DNA of 64,000 bases from Vagococcus silagei (GTDB lineage: Bacteria > Bacillota > Bacilli > Lactobacillales > Vagococcaceae). The stretch spans positions 124,001 to 188,000 of the forward strand of contig NZ_SDGV01000017.1 of assembly GCF_004795745.1 (NCBI RefSeq), read 5' to 3'. The notes under the pieces are model-generated. The model was given only the letters and a program-made list of their open reading frames with translations. It had not been told where the DNA came from and ran no database searches. Below, piece after piece: positions 49,909 through 58,573 of the stretch; position 1 is the first letter of the stretch; every line of letters begins with the position of its first letter. The position numbers and the translations under genes are program-made.

Positions 49909-49970
49909 TTTTTCTTCCTCCTAAATTGTTCAAAATGTGAGCCGGTCTAAGTTATTAGCTCAGCGCATAA

Positions 49971-50104
49971 AAAAAAACATTTTCTCCCCAAGAGAAAATG
50001 TCTTTTACAGCTCAAAAAACGTGACATGCTTCCCTACGATGGTATCAACCAACAGGTTCTAAGGGTCAGGTTTTACCTTCTCAACACCGAAGTGTCCCCC
50101 CGCA
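49971..50104 (-). promoter_or_regulatory. TPP riboswitch with terminator
   Basis: On the minus strand the aptamer (about 50020-50104) reads GGGGGACACTT, GTTGAGA, ACCCTTAGAACCTG, GGTTGATACCATCGTAGGGAA, which is the THI-box pattern. It is followed by the terminator ACATTTTCTC-TTGG-GGAGAAAATGT plus nine T (49971-50008). Thiamine pyrophosphate should stop transcription of the operon. Confidence 0.95.
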
Positions 50105-50239
50105 ATACAAAACTATTCAATTTTATTAATTCTTAACTTCAAAACAATTAAAGCCAAGAGCTCGATACACAGAGTATAAGCAATATTCGAATAAAGCACA
50201 AGTGAAATCGCTTTAAATTAATTTAATCCTTTATTTTTT

Positions 50240-50317
50240 GTGAAAAAATAGTTTCAACTTCTTAAATTATTTGAAGTTGAAACTATTAATAACTAGGCGT
50301 ATCTCACTAGCCTAGTT
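50240..50317 (-). terminator. Double hairpin terminator of the transketolase operon
   Basis: AACTAGGC / GCCTAGTT overlaps the stop codon region of the transketolase gene, and AATAGTTTCAACTTC / GAAGTTGAAACTATT follows with a T run on the minus strand. Confidence 0.85.
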
Positions 50318-51229
50318 ACAAATATTTTTAACTGCGCTAACAATATCTTTCGCTGTCATACCATATTGTTCTTTTAGATAGTCTGCTTTACCCACTTGGC
50401 CAAATTTTTCTTTAACACCTAACCGTTTTAATCTTTGTGGATATTCTTCAACTAAAACTTCAGATACTGCTGAGCCAATACCACCAATGATACTGTGATT
50501 ATCAACGGTCACAATTGGGCCTTTTTTAGCTGCTTCAATTACCATCTCAGTATTAATTGGTTTGATATTAAACAACTCAATAACACTGACATCCATACCT
50601 TCTTTTTCAAGTGTTGCTGCTGCATCCATACACTCCGGTAATAAGAATCCTGAACTGATAATCGTTGCCTGATTTCCAGATGCTAACTCACGATAACCCA
50701 AATTTAAATCACTTGGCTTTTCAGTTAGTTTTGGTGCTGCTTTTCTCATTGTTCGAATATAATAAAGTCCTTTATTTTCATAACAATGATGTAATATTTT
50801 TCTAAATTGATCCGGCTCTGATACTTCATAAATTGTAATATTTGGAATAACACGCATTAAAGCTAAGTCTTCAAAAGACATATGCGTACCACCATTCATC
50901 TCCGCTGTAACACCAACATCTGATCCCACTAAAATCGCATGATTTTGAGCATAAGCTAATGAAACAAAAACTTGATCAAAACAACGACGTGTCACAAAAG
51001 GAACAAACGTATGTACAAAAGGAATATGTCCCGTAACGGATAACCCCGCCGCTGCTCCTACTTCTTGCGCCTCCATGATGCCAATGTTAAGATAACGCTC
51101 TTGAAGCACCTCTTTCAAATTAGCTGTTGACATTGAACTAGATAAATCAGCTTCTAACACAACCACACGTTCATCTTTTTCAGCTAACTCTCTTACTGTA
51201 TCTGCATAGACTTGACGTAATTCAGTCAT
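50312..51229 (-). CDS. Transketolase-like protein, C-terminal subunit
   Basis: 305 aa of the split transketolase C-terminal group: pyrimidine-binding domain (LEADLSSSMSTAN, EAQEVGAAAGLS, HTFVPFVTRRCFDQV) and the C-terminal domain (residues ~190-305). With the N-terminal subunit gene just upstream it should form a heterotetrameric TPP enzyme moving a two-carbon glycolaldehyde unit between sugar phosphates. The acceptor and donor are unknown. It is the last gene of the PTS/SIS operon; GGGGGG lies before the ATG. Confidence 0.9.
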   Translation of the reverse strand: MTELRQVYADTVRELAEKDERVVVLEADLSSSMSTANLKEVLQERYLNIGIMEAQEVGAAAGLSVTGHIPFVHTFVPFVTRRCFDQVFVSLAYAQNHAILVGSDVGVTAEMNGGTHMSFEDLALMRVIPNITIYEVSEPDQFRKILHHCYENKGLYYIRTMRKAAPKLTEKPSDLNLGYRELASGNQATIISSGFLLPECMDAAATLEKEGMDVSVIELFNIKPINTEMVIEAAKKGPIVTVDNHSIIGGIGSAVSEVLVEEYPQRLKRLGVKEKFGQVGKADYLKEQYGMTAKDIVSAVKNICN

Positions 51230-51240
51230 TAAATTGCCCC

Positions 51241-52065
51241 CTACCCTTTTAATTTTACTTCTAATGATGCGACAGCTTCTTCTAACTGAGTCATCATTTC
51301 TGCACTTGGACGTAAGTGGTGATTACTTGCAGCATTTGCGACAGCATCGATGCCATAACCTTTAACAGTATCTAAAACAATCACTGTGGCACTTTCATTG
51401 TTTAATTTTGCTTTTTTAATAGCTGACTCAATTTCATAAACATCATGACCATTCACTCGGAATGATTCAAGTCCAAAGGCCTGCATTTTTTTAACAAAGT
51501 CCATTGATTTATTGATATCTTCAGTAAAACCATCTAATTGCTTTTTATTATCATCAACAAAAATGATTAAGTTTGATAATTTTCGATGATTTGCAAATTG
51601 AATGGCTTCCCAACATTGCCCTTCATTCAATTCACCATCGCCAACAATACAATAAGTATAGTTCTCTAAACCTTTTAGCTTATTACCGTATGCAATACCA
51701 GTTGCTGCAGATAATCCTTGTGCTAATGAACCCGTTGTCATATCTACACCATTCGTTAAATTTTTATCCGGATGAGACGGTAGTGTTGTACCGTTATTGT
51801 TTAATGACATTAACGTTTCTTCTGAAATATATCCTTTTAAAAAGAGCGATGCATATAATCCAGGTCCAGCATGACCTTTAGATAAAACAAAGTAGTCACG
51901 GTCTTCTTTTTGTGGATTATCTACGTCAATATTCATTTCATTTCCATAAAGTACGGCTAATGTTTCAACAATTGAGAGACTGCCACCATAATGGCCAAAT
52001 CCCATATTATTTAATTCTTTCATTGTATAAAGTCTAATTTGATCTGCAAATTTTTGTAAATCCAA
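51241..52065 (-). CDS. Transketolase-like protein, N-terminal subunit
   Basis: 274 aa, carrying the TPP diphosphate-binding motif GDGELNEGQCWEA and, 21 residues on, IIFVDDNKKQ (GDG-X-N type). The segments GHYGGSLSIVE and SKGHAGPGLYAS are typical of split transketolase N subunits. A TTG start is chosen, with GAGGTG six bases upstream; a GTG three codons earlier overlaps that site. It starts 15 bases after the SIS gene and ends 11 bases before the C subunit gene. Confidence 0.9.
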   Translation of the reverse strand: MDLQKFADQIRLYTMKELNNMGFGHYGGSLSIVETLAVLYGNEMNIDVDNPQKEDRDYFVLSKGHAGPGLYASLFLKGYISEETLMSLNNNGTTLPSHPDKNLTNGVDMTTGSLAQGLSAATGIAYGNKLKGLENYTYCIVGDGELNEGQCWEAIQFANHRKLSNLIIFVDDNKKQLDGFTEDINKSMDFVKKMQAFGLESFRVNGHDVYEIESAIKKAKLNNESATVIVLDTVKGYGIDAVANAASNHHLRPSAEMMTQLEEAVASLEVKLKG

Positions 52066-52080
52066 ATATAACACCTCATC

Positions 52081-52641
52081 TTATTTTTTTGCGATAAATT
52101 GGGAAATAACGTGACAAATGTACATATGACAATCTTCGACAATTCCATAATTTTCCGATGGAATTGAAATAGCTAAATCAGAACCTGACTTTAATTCATT
52201 CGCTTGGCTGTTTGTGATTGAGACTGTTATCATTTTTTGGCTTTCCCCAAAAGCTTGAGCTTTAAGTAAATTTTTTGAGTTTCCCGAGACTGATAAAGAA
52301 ATCAGAAGATCTCCTGGATTACTTAACACTTTCAACTGTTCCATAAAAATATCGTCGTATTGCGTATCATTTCCATAAGCTGTTATGGTTGGAATATTGT
52401 CTGCTAAAGAATAAAATCTTGATTTTACTTTCGGACGTTGAAAGCTGACCCCTTTATTAAAATCACAAACCCAATGTGAAGCAGAGGCTGCGCTACCGCC
52501 ATTTCCAATAATAAAAATATTACGCTCTTTTGCAAAAGTTTCTTCTAATAATCTACACAGTTGTTCTAATTTTTCTACGTCAATATTTGCTAATGTTTCT
52601 TGAAATTCATTCTGATAAAGCGAGACGAACTCTTTTAACAT
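52081..52641 (-). CDS. SIS-domain phosphosugar isomerase-like protein (first copy)
   Basis: 186 aa of the GmhA-like SIS group. The phosphate-binding motif is IIGNGGSAASASHWVCDFNKG, and SVSGNSKNLLKA is the second SIS signature. A conserved His lies in EDCHMYICHV near the C terminus, the equivalent of the GmhA catalytic His. The likely role is aldose/ketose isomerisation of a sugar phosphate, in series with the transketolase downstream. It is distinct in sequence from the second SIS protein of the operon (roughly one quarter similar by eye). Confidence 0.85.
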   Translation of the reverse strand: MLKEFVSLYQNEFQETLANIDVEKLEQLCRLLEETFAKERNIFIIGNGGSAASASHWVCDFNKGVSFQRPKVKSRFYSLADNIPTITAYGNDTQYDDIFMEQLKVLSNPGDLLISLSVSGNSKNLLKAQAFGESQKMITVSITNSQANELKSGSDLAISIPSENYGIVEDCHMYICHVISQFIAKK

Positions 52642-52675
52642 GCAATACTCCTTTCAAGATCTTCTTATTCGGTTT

Positions 52676-54022
52676 TTATGCTTCTACTTTTTCTTTTTTC
52701 GATCCAGATCTAATAGCAGAAAATACAAGATAAACAACTAAGACACCTAACAAGCCGTAAATACCAGCTTTATCAAAGAACTTACCTAAATAACCGATAA
52801 TAATTCCAACACCTGCGAAGTCAGCATCACCAAATGTAGAGTTAGCAAAGCCTAATTCTCCCATCAATGGAAGCAAGAATGCTGGCAAGAATATTAAAGC
52901 AGCACCATTAAAGATACAACCAATAATTGTTCCTCTTAGTCCACCTGTCGCATTTGAAAGAACACCGGCACCTGCACCTACGAAAAAGAGTGGAATCAAA
53001 CCAGGGATAATCATTGGTAAGTCGGTCATTGCTAAGATTAAGAAAGCAATCACACCTCCAACTACTGATGAAAGAAAACCAATCAAGACTGCGTTTGGTG
53101 CAAACGGGAAAATAACAGGTACGTCTAACGCTGGTGTTGCATTAGGTACTAATTTATCTGAAATACCTTTAAATGCAGGTACTATTTCAGCTAACATCAT
53201 ACGTACACCTTGTAATACAATAACAAATCCAGCTGTAAATTTAAGAGCTTGCATTAAAGCAAACATCACGATATTGTCGCCACCAGATAGTTTTAAAATG
53301 ACACTCGCATCAGCGAATAAAAATGTTATAACATAAATAACAATCATTACAATTGCAGTTGAAATTGTATTATCACGGAAAAAGCTTAACTGTTCTGGTA
53401 CTTTGATATCTTCTGTCGATTTACTCTTATCTCCAGTAACGCCACTGATTAAAGCTGATAAACTATATGTGATGGCATTAAAGTGTCCCATCGCAATATC
53501 GTCATTTCCAGTAACTTTTCGATAAAACGGTTGCACAATTGCTGGTGAGATAGCCATCACCGCACCTAAAAAAATTGATCCTACAACGACTAATTCAGCA
53601 CCTTTAAAACCAATTGTTCCCAAAACAGCTGCTAATAACGCTGACATAAACAACACGTGGTGACCTGATAAGAATATATATTTTAATTTTGTAAAACGTG
53701 CAATGATAATGTTAAAAACAAAACCAAAAGCCATAATTAAAGCCATTTCACGACCCAACATATTCTCTGCAACACCAATTACGGCCTCGTTTGCTGGAAT
53801 AACGCCTTGAATATGGAAAGCACTTTCAAAAGCTGGCCCTAATGTATCTAGTGCCGCTGCAATAATACCGCCACCTTCAGATAGAATTAAGAAACCAATA
53901 ACCGTTTTTAAAGTACCCGTTAATACTTTTGAAAATGGTTTTTTTAAAGCAACTAATCCGATTAATGCTATTAAACCAATAATAATAGCTGGTTGGTTAA
54001 AAAAACTATAAATAAAGTTCAT
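52676..54022 (-). CDS. PTS enzyme IIC, ascorbate/UlaA family
   Basis: 448 aa, about 10-11 spans, with UlaA-family segments (LKTVIGFLILSEGGGIIAAAL, FHIQGVIPANEAVIG, FKGAELVVVGSIFLGAVMA). It should import a sugar or sugar acid while phosphorylating it with the separate EIIB. UlaA itself takes L-ascorbate, but this operon has no ascorbate-specific lactonase or decarboxylase (UlaG/UlaD), so another substrate is likely. GAGGGTG lies before the ATG. Confidence 0.9.
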   Translation of the reverse strand: MNFIYSFFNQPAIIIGLIALIGLVALKKPFSKVLTGTLKTVIGFLILSEGGGIIAAALDTLGPAFESAFHIQGVIPANEAVIGVAENMLGREMALIMAFGFVFNIIIARFTKLKYIFLSGHHVLFMSALLAAVLGTIGFKGAELVVVGSIFLGAVMAISPAIVQPFYRKVTGNDDIAMGHFNAITYSLSALISGVTGDKSKSTEDIKVPEQLSFFRDNTISTAIVMIVIYVITFLFADASVILKLSGGDNIVMFALMQALKFTAGFVIVLQGVRMMLAEIVPAFKGISDKLVPNATPALDVPVIFPFAPNAVLIGFLSSVVGGVIAFLILAMTDLPMIIPGLIPLFFVGAGAGVLSNATGGLRGTIIGCIFNGAALIFLPAFLLPLMGELGFANSTFGDADFAGVGIIIGYLGKFFDKAGIYGLLGVLVVYLVFSAIRSGSKKEKVEA

Positions 54023-54041
54023 TATTAAACACCCTCACTTT

Positions 54042-54311
54042 TTATTTATTTAAGTATTTTGTTAATTCTGTTGACAATTCTTCTTTATTGATAACATTCG
54101 TAATAAAAATTTTATCTACGTTTACATCTTCCAGTTGGCTTTGCAAGCCAGTTGTTGAGATGATTAAATCAGCATCGGTTCCTTTTGCTGAACCAAGATC
54201 ACAAACTTCTACATCTGCGTCAACACCCATACTACTCAAAAGACTATCCACATTCATTTTTAAAATTAAACTTGAACCTGAACCCATTCCACACACCGTT
54301 AATATTTTCAT
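54042..54311 (-). CDS. PTS enzyme IIB, ascorbate/galactitol type
   Basis: 89 aa, ILTVCGMGSGSSLILKM with the phospho-Cys at residue 6, the short Rossmann-like IIB fold. AGAGGAAAG lies before the ATG. It is 19 bases upstream of the EIIC gene, forming the transporter pair; no separate EIIA is encoded, but the regulator has one. Confidence 0.92.
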   Translation of the reverse strand: MKILTVCGMGSGSSLILKMNVDSLLSSMGVDADVEVCDLGSAKGTDADLIISTTGLQSQLEDVNVDKIFITNVINKEELSTELTKYLNK

Positions 54312-54326
54312 TTTCTTTCCTCTTTC

Positions 54327-54896
54327 CTATTTGAATTTAGCTGCCACTAATTGTTTTTCAACTTCTTGTAAAATTGAGTGATTCATCGTCATGGCATATT
54401 CTTCGGATAAATCAGAATCCTTTGGTGTAATACAAATACTGTAGTCACAATACTGTTTTAAGCTGCCACCCTCATTGCCTAAAAAACCAATGATTGTCAT
54501 TTTATTTTCTTGTGCTTTCTTTGCTGCCTGAACTAAATTTGGTGAATGAGCACTTGAACTTAGTACAATTAGAATGTCACCTTCATTGCCTAATCCCTCA
54601 ACTTGACGAGCAAAAACTTCCTCATAACCATAATCATTGCCTGTGGCCGTCATCACTGATGGATCTACTGTTAATGTAATGGCTGCATAAGCACCACGTT
54701 CAATTTTATATCGACCGACAATATCACCCGTAATGTGTTGCGCATTTGCAGCACTTCCACCATTACCTGCTGAAAGTACTTTGCCACCATTTTTAATTGA
54801 ATTTACAATAACGTCTGCAATTTCTTGCATCTTATATAACGTATTCTCATCGACACTCTCTAATAATTCGATACGTTTTTTGATTCCTGATAACAT
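54327..54896 (-). CDS. SIS-domain phosphosugar isomerase-like protein (second copy, GmhA-like)
   Basis: 189 aa. Closer to bacterial GmhA than the other copy: LSAGNGGSAANAQHITGDIVGRY, TGNDYGYEEVFARQVEGLG and the C-terminal NHSILQEVEKQL with a conserved His. GmhA converts sedoheptulose-7-phosphate to a heptose-7-phosphate; here the reverse or a related aldose/ketose step is possible. The internal ATG is six bases after AGGAGG; an ATG two codons earlier touches it. Five bases from the regulator gene. Confidence 0.87.
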   Translation of the reverse strand: MLSGIKKRIELLESVDENTLYKMQEIADVIVNSIKNGGKVLSAGNGGSAANAQHITGDIVGRYKIERGAYAAITLTVDPSVMTATGNDYGYEEVFARQVEGLGNEGDILIVLSSSAHSPNLVQAAKKAQENKMTIIGFLGNEGGSLKQYCDYSICITPKDSDLSEEYAMTMNHSILQEVEKQLVAAKFK

Positions 54897-54906
54897 AATC
54901 ATCCTC

Positions 54907-56904
54907 CTATAATTTAGTAATTAAATGAAGCATATCTTTTTTGGTAATTCCCTCATCGTACGCAACCTTTAAAAAGTCTTCATTTCCAAGCAATTCCATT
55001 AATTCAGAAAGCGCTTTTAAATGTGTCGATTGATCAGTTGCAGCTAATGTAATCACAACTTTGACTGGATCATTAGCTTCATGATTAAATTTAATTTCAT
55101 TTTTTAATGTAATTAAACTAAAGCCTACTTTATTCACACCATCAGTTGAACTTGCATGAGCTAACGCGATATGTGGCGTAATCACAATATACGAACCGTA
55201 TTTTTTTACAGAATTTACCATCGCTTCAACATAGCTTTCTTCAATAGAACCTGTATCAACTAAAATTTCACCACTTTTTCTAACTGCATCCTCCCAATCT
55301 GAGGCCTCAACATTTATTTTGATTGTTTCTTCAGTCAATAACTCTTTTAACACTGGACTCCACTCCTCTTGATCTTTTGTATCTCTTGTAATAATACGAA
55401 CCAATTCAAGATACACTTGTTCGATTGAATCGCTAGCTTCTAAATATTCATCAATAATTGCTTCCACTTCTTTATAAGAAGGTATTTTTAGAGTTGGTAA
55501 ATTATAGCGACCAATTATTTCTTTTTTTAATTTTTGTTTTTCAAAATTTGATAAAAAATTCGAGATAATATAAACAGTTTTTTGTGTATGAACTGGAATA
55601 GTTGAAAAAATGATGTCATAGTCATTTGGATTAATATCTTTAAAATTACTCAATGAACTAGCTTTTGAGAACTGTATAGAAGGAAACATCTCTTCTAATT
55701 CATTCTTTAGCAAGACCGAGGAAGTTGTTCCATTAGGACATAAAATGATAGCTTTTAAAATCCGATAGGGTTCTTTTTGCTTTTGTAAATAAGATTCGAT
55801 AATAGCTACTAAATAGCCAATTTCAGTTTGACTAATCTCTTTACCCAATTCCATTTCAACTGGTAATAGTGCTTCTTTAATCACATTATTTAAAGATTCA
55901 TTTTCTTCAGCAATCTTTTTAATTAATTCATTTTCTAAAAAATAAAAATATTTTTCACGATAAAGCATCGAAATCGAATGGTTCTTTAAGCGAGTCATAA
56001 TCATTTTGTTTTTGAATAAATCAATACCTGAAATAATATTAAACATTTTTATGAATTCGTTAAAAACAACGTCAAAGTTATTCTTATTTTCGACCATTTG
56101 TTCTTGGGAAATTGATGCAAACAATAACGATACATAATTAAGTTCTTGATTGTTCTCAAATAATGGTGCATACATTTTGCTAAACTCAAGATATTTTTTA
56201 TTTGGCATGTAGTGCGTGTGTATCGCTATTAATTCATCATTTTTTAGTGTTTTAACGCGTAAATGTGTGGCTAAAATAAAAATAATGATTTCAGAAATTT
56301 GTCCGGTCATCACATTTACTTTTTTTTCTTTTAACACACTATGTGTTTCAACGAGCCAATACTGGAACTCTTCCTGCGTAATACCAATTTTATCTAACAG
56401 TATCTTTTTTAAATCTAATTCCTTATATAGAACAAAAATATAATGAAGCGCATACTTTCTAATTGATAATTCATCTCCGACTAAGACATAACCATCTTTT
56501 CGATAATATTCAACTTTTACTGATTCTAGATCATTGTTTAACTTTTTTATATCTGCAATAACAGTATTTCGACTAACATCTAATGCATCTTGTAATTCTA
56601 AAATTGAATATGATTCTTTTTGAATATAAACAATTAAGTAGAGTAACATTTTACGATAATCATCAAGTAAAACATAACTACTACTAAAATCTAACAATAA
56701 ATTCTCAATATCAATTTTATTCAAATCAAAATTATCCAAACCAACTGTTTCTTGAGACGAAAGTAAAAATTCAGCATTTATTTTATCAATATTTTGAGTG
56801 AGTCTTTTTTTGCCTAAACCTGTTAAAAGTGTTAATTCTTCTGCTGTTAAAAGATGAGTAACTGTTTTTTCTGTAAATAAGCGAATTATCTCTTTATCCA
56901 ACAC
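54907..56904 (-). CDS. BglG/MtlR-type transcription regulator with PRD, EIIB-like and EIIA domains
   Basis: 665 aa. Order of domains: two winged helix-turn-helix regions (1-~160), two PRDs (~170-385), an EIIB-like domain with LCPNGTTSSVLLKNEL (~385-480) and an EIIA domain of the fructose/mannitol type with the phospho-His in VITPHIALAHAS (~510-665). It is a DNA-binding activator controlled by PTS phosphorylation. The GTG start has AGGAGG eight bases upstream. It is the first gene of the operon it should control and may also serve as the EIIA of the transporter. Confidence 0.88.
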   Translation of the reverse strand: MLDKEIIRLFTEKTVTHLLTAEELTLLTGLGKKRLTQNIDKINAEFLLSSQETVGLDNFDLNKIDIENLLLDFSSSYVLLDDYRKMLLYLIVYIQKESYSILELQDALDVSRNTVIADIKKLNNDLESVKVEYYRKDGYVLVGDELSIRKYALHYIFVLYKELDLKKILLDKIGITQEEFQYWLVETHSVLKEKKVNVMTGQISEIIIFILATHLRVKTLKNDELIAIHTHYMPNKKYLEFSKMYAPLFENNQELNYVSLLFASISQEQMVENKNNFDVVFNEFIKMFNIISGIDLFKNKMIMTRLKNHSISMLYREKYFYFLENELIKKIAEENESLNNVIKEALLPVEMELGKEISQTEIGYLVAIIESYLQKQKEPYRILKAIILCPNGTTSSVLLKNELEEMFPSIQFSKASSLSNFKDINPNDYDIIFSTIPVHTQKTVYIISNFLSNFEKQKLKKEIIGRYNLPTLKIPSYKEVEAIIDEYLEASDSIEQVYLELVRIITRDTKDQEEWSPVLKELLTEETIKINVEASDWEDAVRKSGEILVDTGSIEESYVEAMVNSVKKYGSYIVITPHIALAHASSTDGVNKVGFSLITLKNEIKFNHEANDPVKVVITLAATDQSTHLKALSELMELLGNEDFLKVAYDEGITKKDMLHLITKL

Positions 56905-56932
56905 TATTCATACCTCCTATATTCAGAATACA

Positions 56933-56988
56933 AGTAAGCGCTTTTCCATTCAATTCAAATAGAATCCAAAAAATTGAAAGCGTATTCG
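56933..56988 (-). promoter_or_regulatory. Two cre-like sites upstream of the PTS/SIS/transketolase operon
   Basis: On the transcribed strand GAAAAGCGCTTACT (56933-56946) and on the opposite strand TGAAAGCGTATTCG (56975-56988) match the CcpA consensus at 11/14 and 12/14. Confidence 0.5.
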
Positions 56989-57008
56989 CAATAATTGTAC
57001 TCACGAAT

Positions 57009-57050
57009 TCAAATTATGCTTAATTTGATCTAAATGATACAAATTATGCT
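57009..57050. promoter_or_regulatory. Candidate operator of the PRD regulator
   Basis: TCAAATTA-TGCT-TAATTTGA is a perfect 8-bp inverted repeat (57009-57028), and its left half CAAATTATGCT recurs 30 bases away (57040-57050). Confidence 0.5.
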
Positions 57051-57162
57051 ATCTATATTTAGTTAGAATCACAAGGTTAACGGCTTTCAGAGAATAAAAC
57101 ATGGACATTAATCCAAAAATAGTCTAACTACTAAAGTTCGAATTTTATTGACGCTAACTCAC

Positions 57163-57181
57163 TTGTATGCTACGCTTACAA
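57163..57181 (+). promoter_or_regulatory. Candidate MarR operator
   Basis: TTGTATG-CTACG-CTTACAA, an inverted repeat of 7+5+7 with one mismatch, 26 bases before the marR-type start codon; TTGACG lies 10 bases upstream. Confidence 0.5.
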
Positions 57182-57206
57182 AAATATAAAGTTAGGTTGT
57201 GACTAT

Positions 57207-57659
57207 ATGCATATTTCAAAAAACGATGTTGTTCTTTCTTTTATTTCATTAACAGAAAAAATTGCCAACAGCAAAATGAATACCCTTGATTTTGGTAGTC
57301 CTGAGATGACTTTTTATCGTGGCGAAATTCATATGATAAAAATCATTGGTGACTATCCAGGGATTTATTCTTCTGAGTTGGCACGTCAACTAGGTATCAC
57401 GCGTGCTGTTGTTCATCGCACGGTTACTAAGCTTGAAAATAGAAAGATGATTGTAAAAAAAAGTGATGCGAAGGATCATAAGAAAATGAAACTTTATCTA
57501 ACATCACTAGGTCAAAAGGCTTATCAGTATCATGAAGATTATCACCAAAAACATGACCAGCAACTTTTTGACTATTTAGATACCTTATCAACAGATGATT
57601 TAGTTGTTGTTGATGGTTTTCTAAAACACGCAACTGGATTAATTGATAATCACGCTTAA
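57207..57659 (+). CDS. MarR family transcriptional regulator
   Basis: 150 aa. The winged helix-turn-helix spans about residues 50-115 (YSSELARQLGITRAVVHRTVTKLENRKMIVKKSDAKDHK). Its ligand is unknown. It precedes a TauE/SafE permease gene by 37 bases and probably controls it. A 19-base inverted repeat upstream could be its own operator. Confidence 0.87.
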   Translation: MHISKNDVVLSFISLTEKIANSKMNTLDFGSPEMTFYRGEIHMIKIIGDYPGIYSSELARQLGITRAVVHRTVTKLENRKMIVKKSDAKDHKKMKLYLTSLGQKAYQYHEDYHQKHDQQLFDYLDTLSTDDLVVVDGFLKHATGLIDNHA

Positions 57660-57696
57660 CACAAAAAAATAGAATCATATAATGGAGACATAAAAA

Positions 57697-58518
57697 ATGT
57701 TAACTTACTTATTAGGAATTATTATCCTAGGACTTTGCGTGGGACTCGTATCCGGCATGTTTGGGATTGGTGGTGGTGGTATTATTATCCCTGCTTTACT
57801 GCCACTTTTACCACTGATTAGCGTACCTAAAACGGAATTAATGTTCATGGCGATGGGGACGTCGTTTGCGACCATGATTGTTAGTACATCTGTTACAGCC
57901 TACAATCATTATCTGAAACAAAATATTAATTTTATAGCAATCAAATACTTCTTACCTATAATGTTGATAACTGTTTTACTAACAAGTCGAGTTGTCACAG
58001 CAATTAATCAAAATTTTCTTAAACTGTTCTTCTCTTTATTTTTAGTTTACTTTGGCATCAGCATGTTACGTAAAAGTAAACAACCTCATTCGGAAAATGA
58101 TCAGTTAACGCAATCGACGACTGGAAAAAATGCACTCGTAGCTGTTGGTATTGGACTTATTGCAACATTAGGTGGGGTATCTGGAGCTGGCATGATTGTT
58201 CCTTTTCTTAACAAAATTGGTTTACCAATGAAAAAAGCAATTGGGACAGCTTCATTTTGTGGTGTTTTTCTCACACTCTTTGCAACAGTTGGTTTTATTG
58301 TAAGTGGCTTATCGCAACCCAATCTTCCATCCTACTCATTAGGTTACATTCACTTACCAACAGTCAGCATCCTATCACTCTTTTCAATTCCCATGTCAAA
58401 AGTAGGGGTTAACATTATGAGTAAACTCTCAGAGCGAAAATTGAAACAGTCATTTGCCATTTTTTTAATTGTGCTTAGTTTATACATGGCAGCAATTGCA
58501 TTAAAGACATTCATATAA
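57697..58518 (+). CDS. TauE/SafE family membrane transporter
   Basis: 273 aa, seven to eight spans, with the family repeat GLVSGMFGIGGGGIIIPALLP near the N terminus and ATLGGVSGAGMIVPFLNKIGLP in the second half. Family members export sulfite or organosulfonates, but the substrate cannot be read here. GGAG lies before the ATG. It forms an operon with the marR-type gene. Confidence 0.88.
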   Translation: MLTYLLGIIILGLCVGLVSGMFGIGGGGIIIPALLPLLPLISVPKTELMFMAMGTSFATMIVSTSVTAYNHYLKQNINFIAIKYFLPIMLITVLLTSRVVTAINQNFLKLFFSLFLVYFGISMLRKSKQPHSENDQLTQSTTGKNALVAVGIGLIATLGGVSGAGMIVPFLNKIGLPMKKAIGTASFCGVFLTLFATVGFIVSGLSQPNLPSYSLGYIHLPTVSILSLFSIPMSKVGVNIMSKLSERKLKQSFAIFLIVLSLYMAAIALKTFI

Positions 58519-58573
58519 AAAAATCAGCTTGAACATCCATAATGCCTACGATGTTCAAGCTGATTTTTTATTT
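58518..58573. terminator. Bidirectional terminator between TauE gene and ABC-2 permease gene
   Basis: AAAATCAGCTTGAACATC / GATGTTCAAGCTGATTTT, an 18-bp perfect stem. Confidence 0.9.

Noticed and set aside
52676-54311. Genuine L-ascorbate utilisation operon
   Set aside because: EIIC and EIIB are of the Ula family, but UlaG, UlaD, UlaE and UlaF type genes are missing and SIS and transketolase genes take their place.
50312-58518. Sulfoquinovose (sulfo-transketolase) pathway
   Set aside because: Uptake is by PTS, and no sulfoquinovosidase or sulfosugar-specific enzyme is visible. The neighbouring TauE gene is in a separate, divergent unit.
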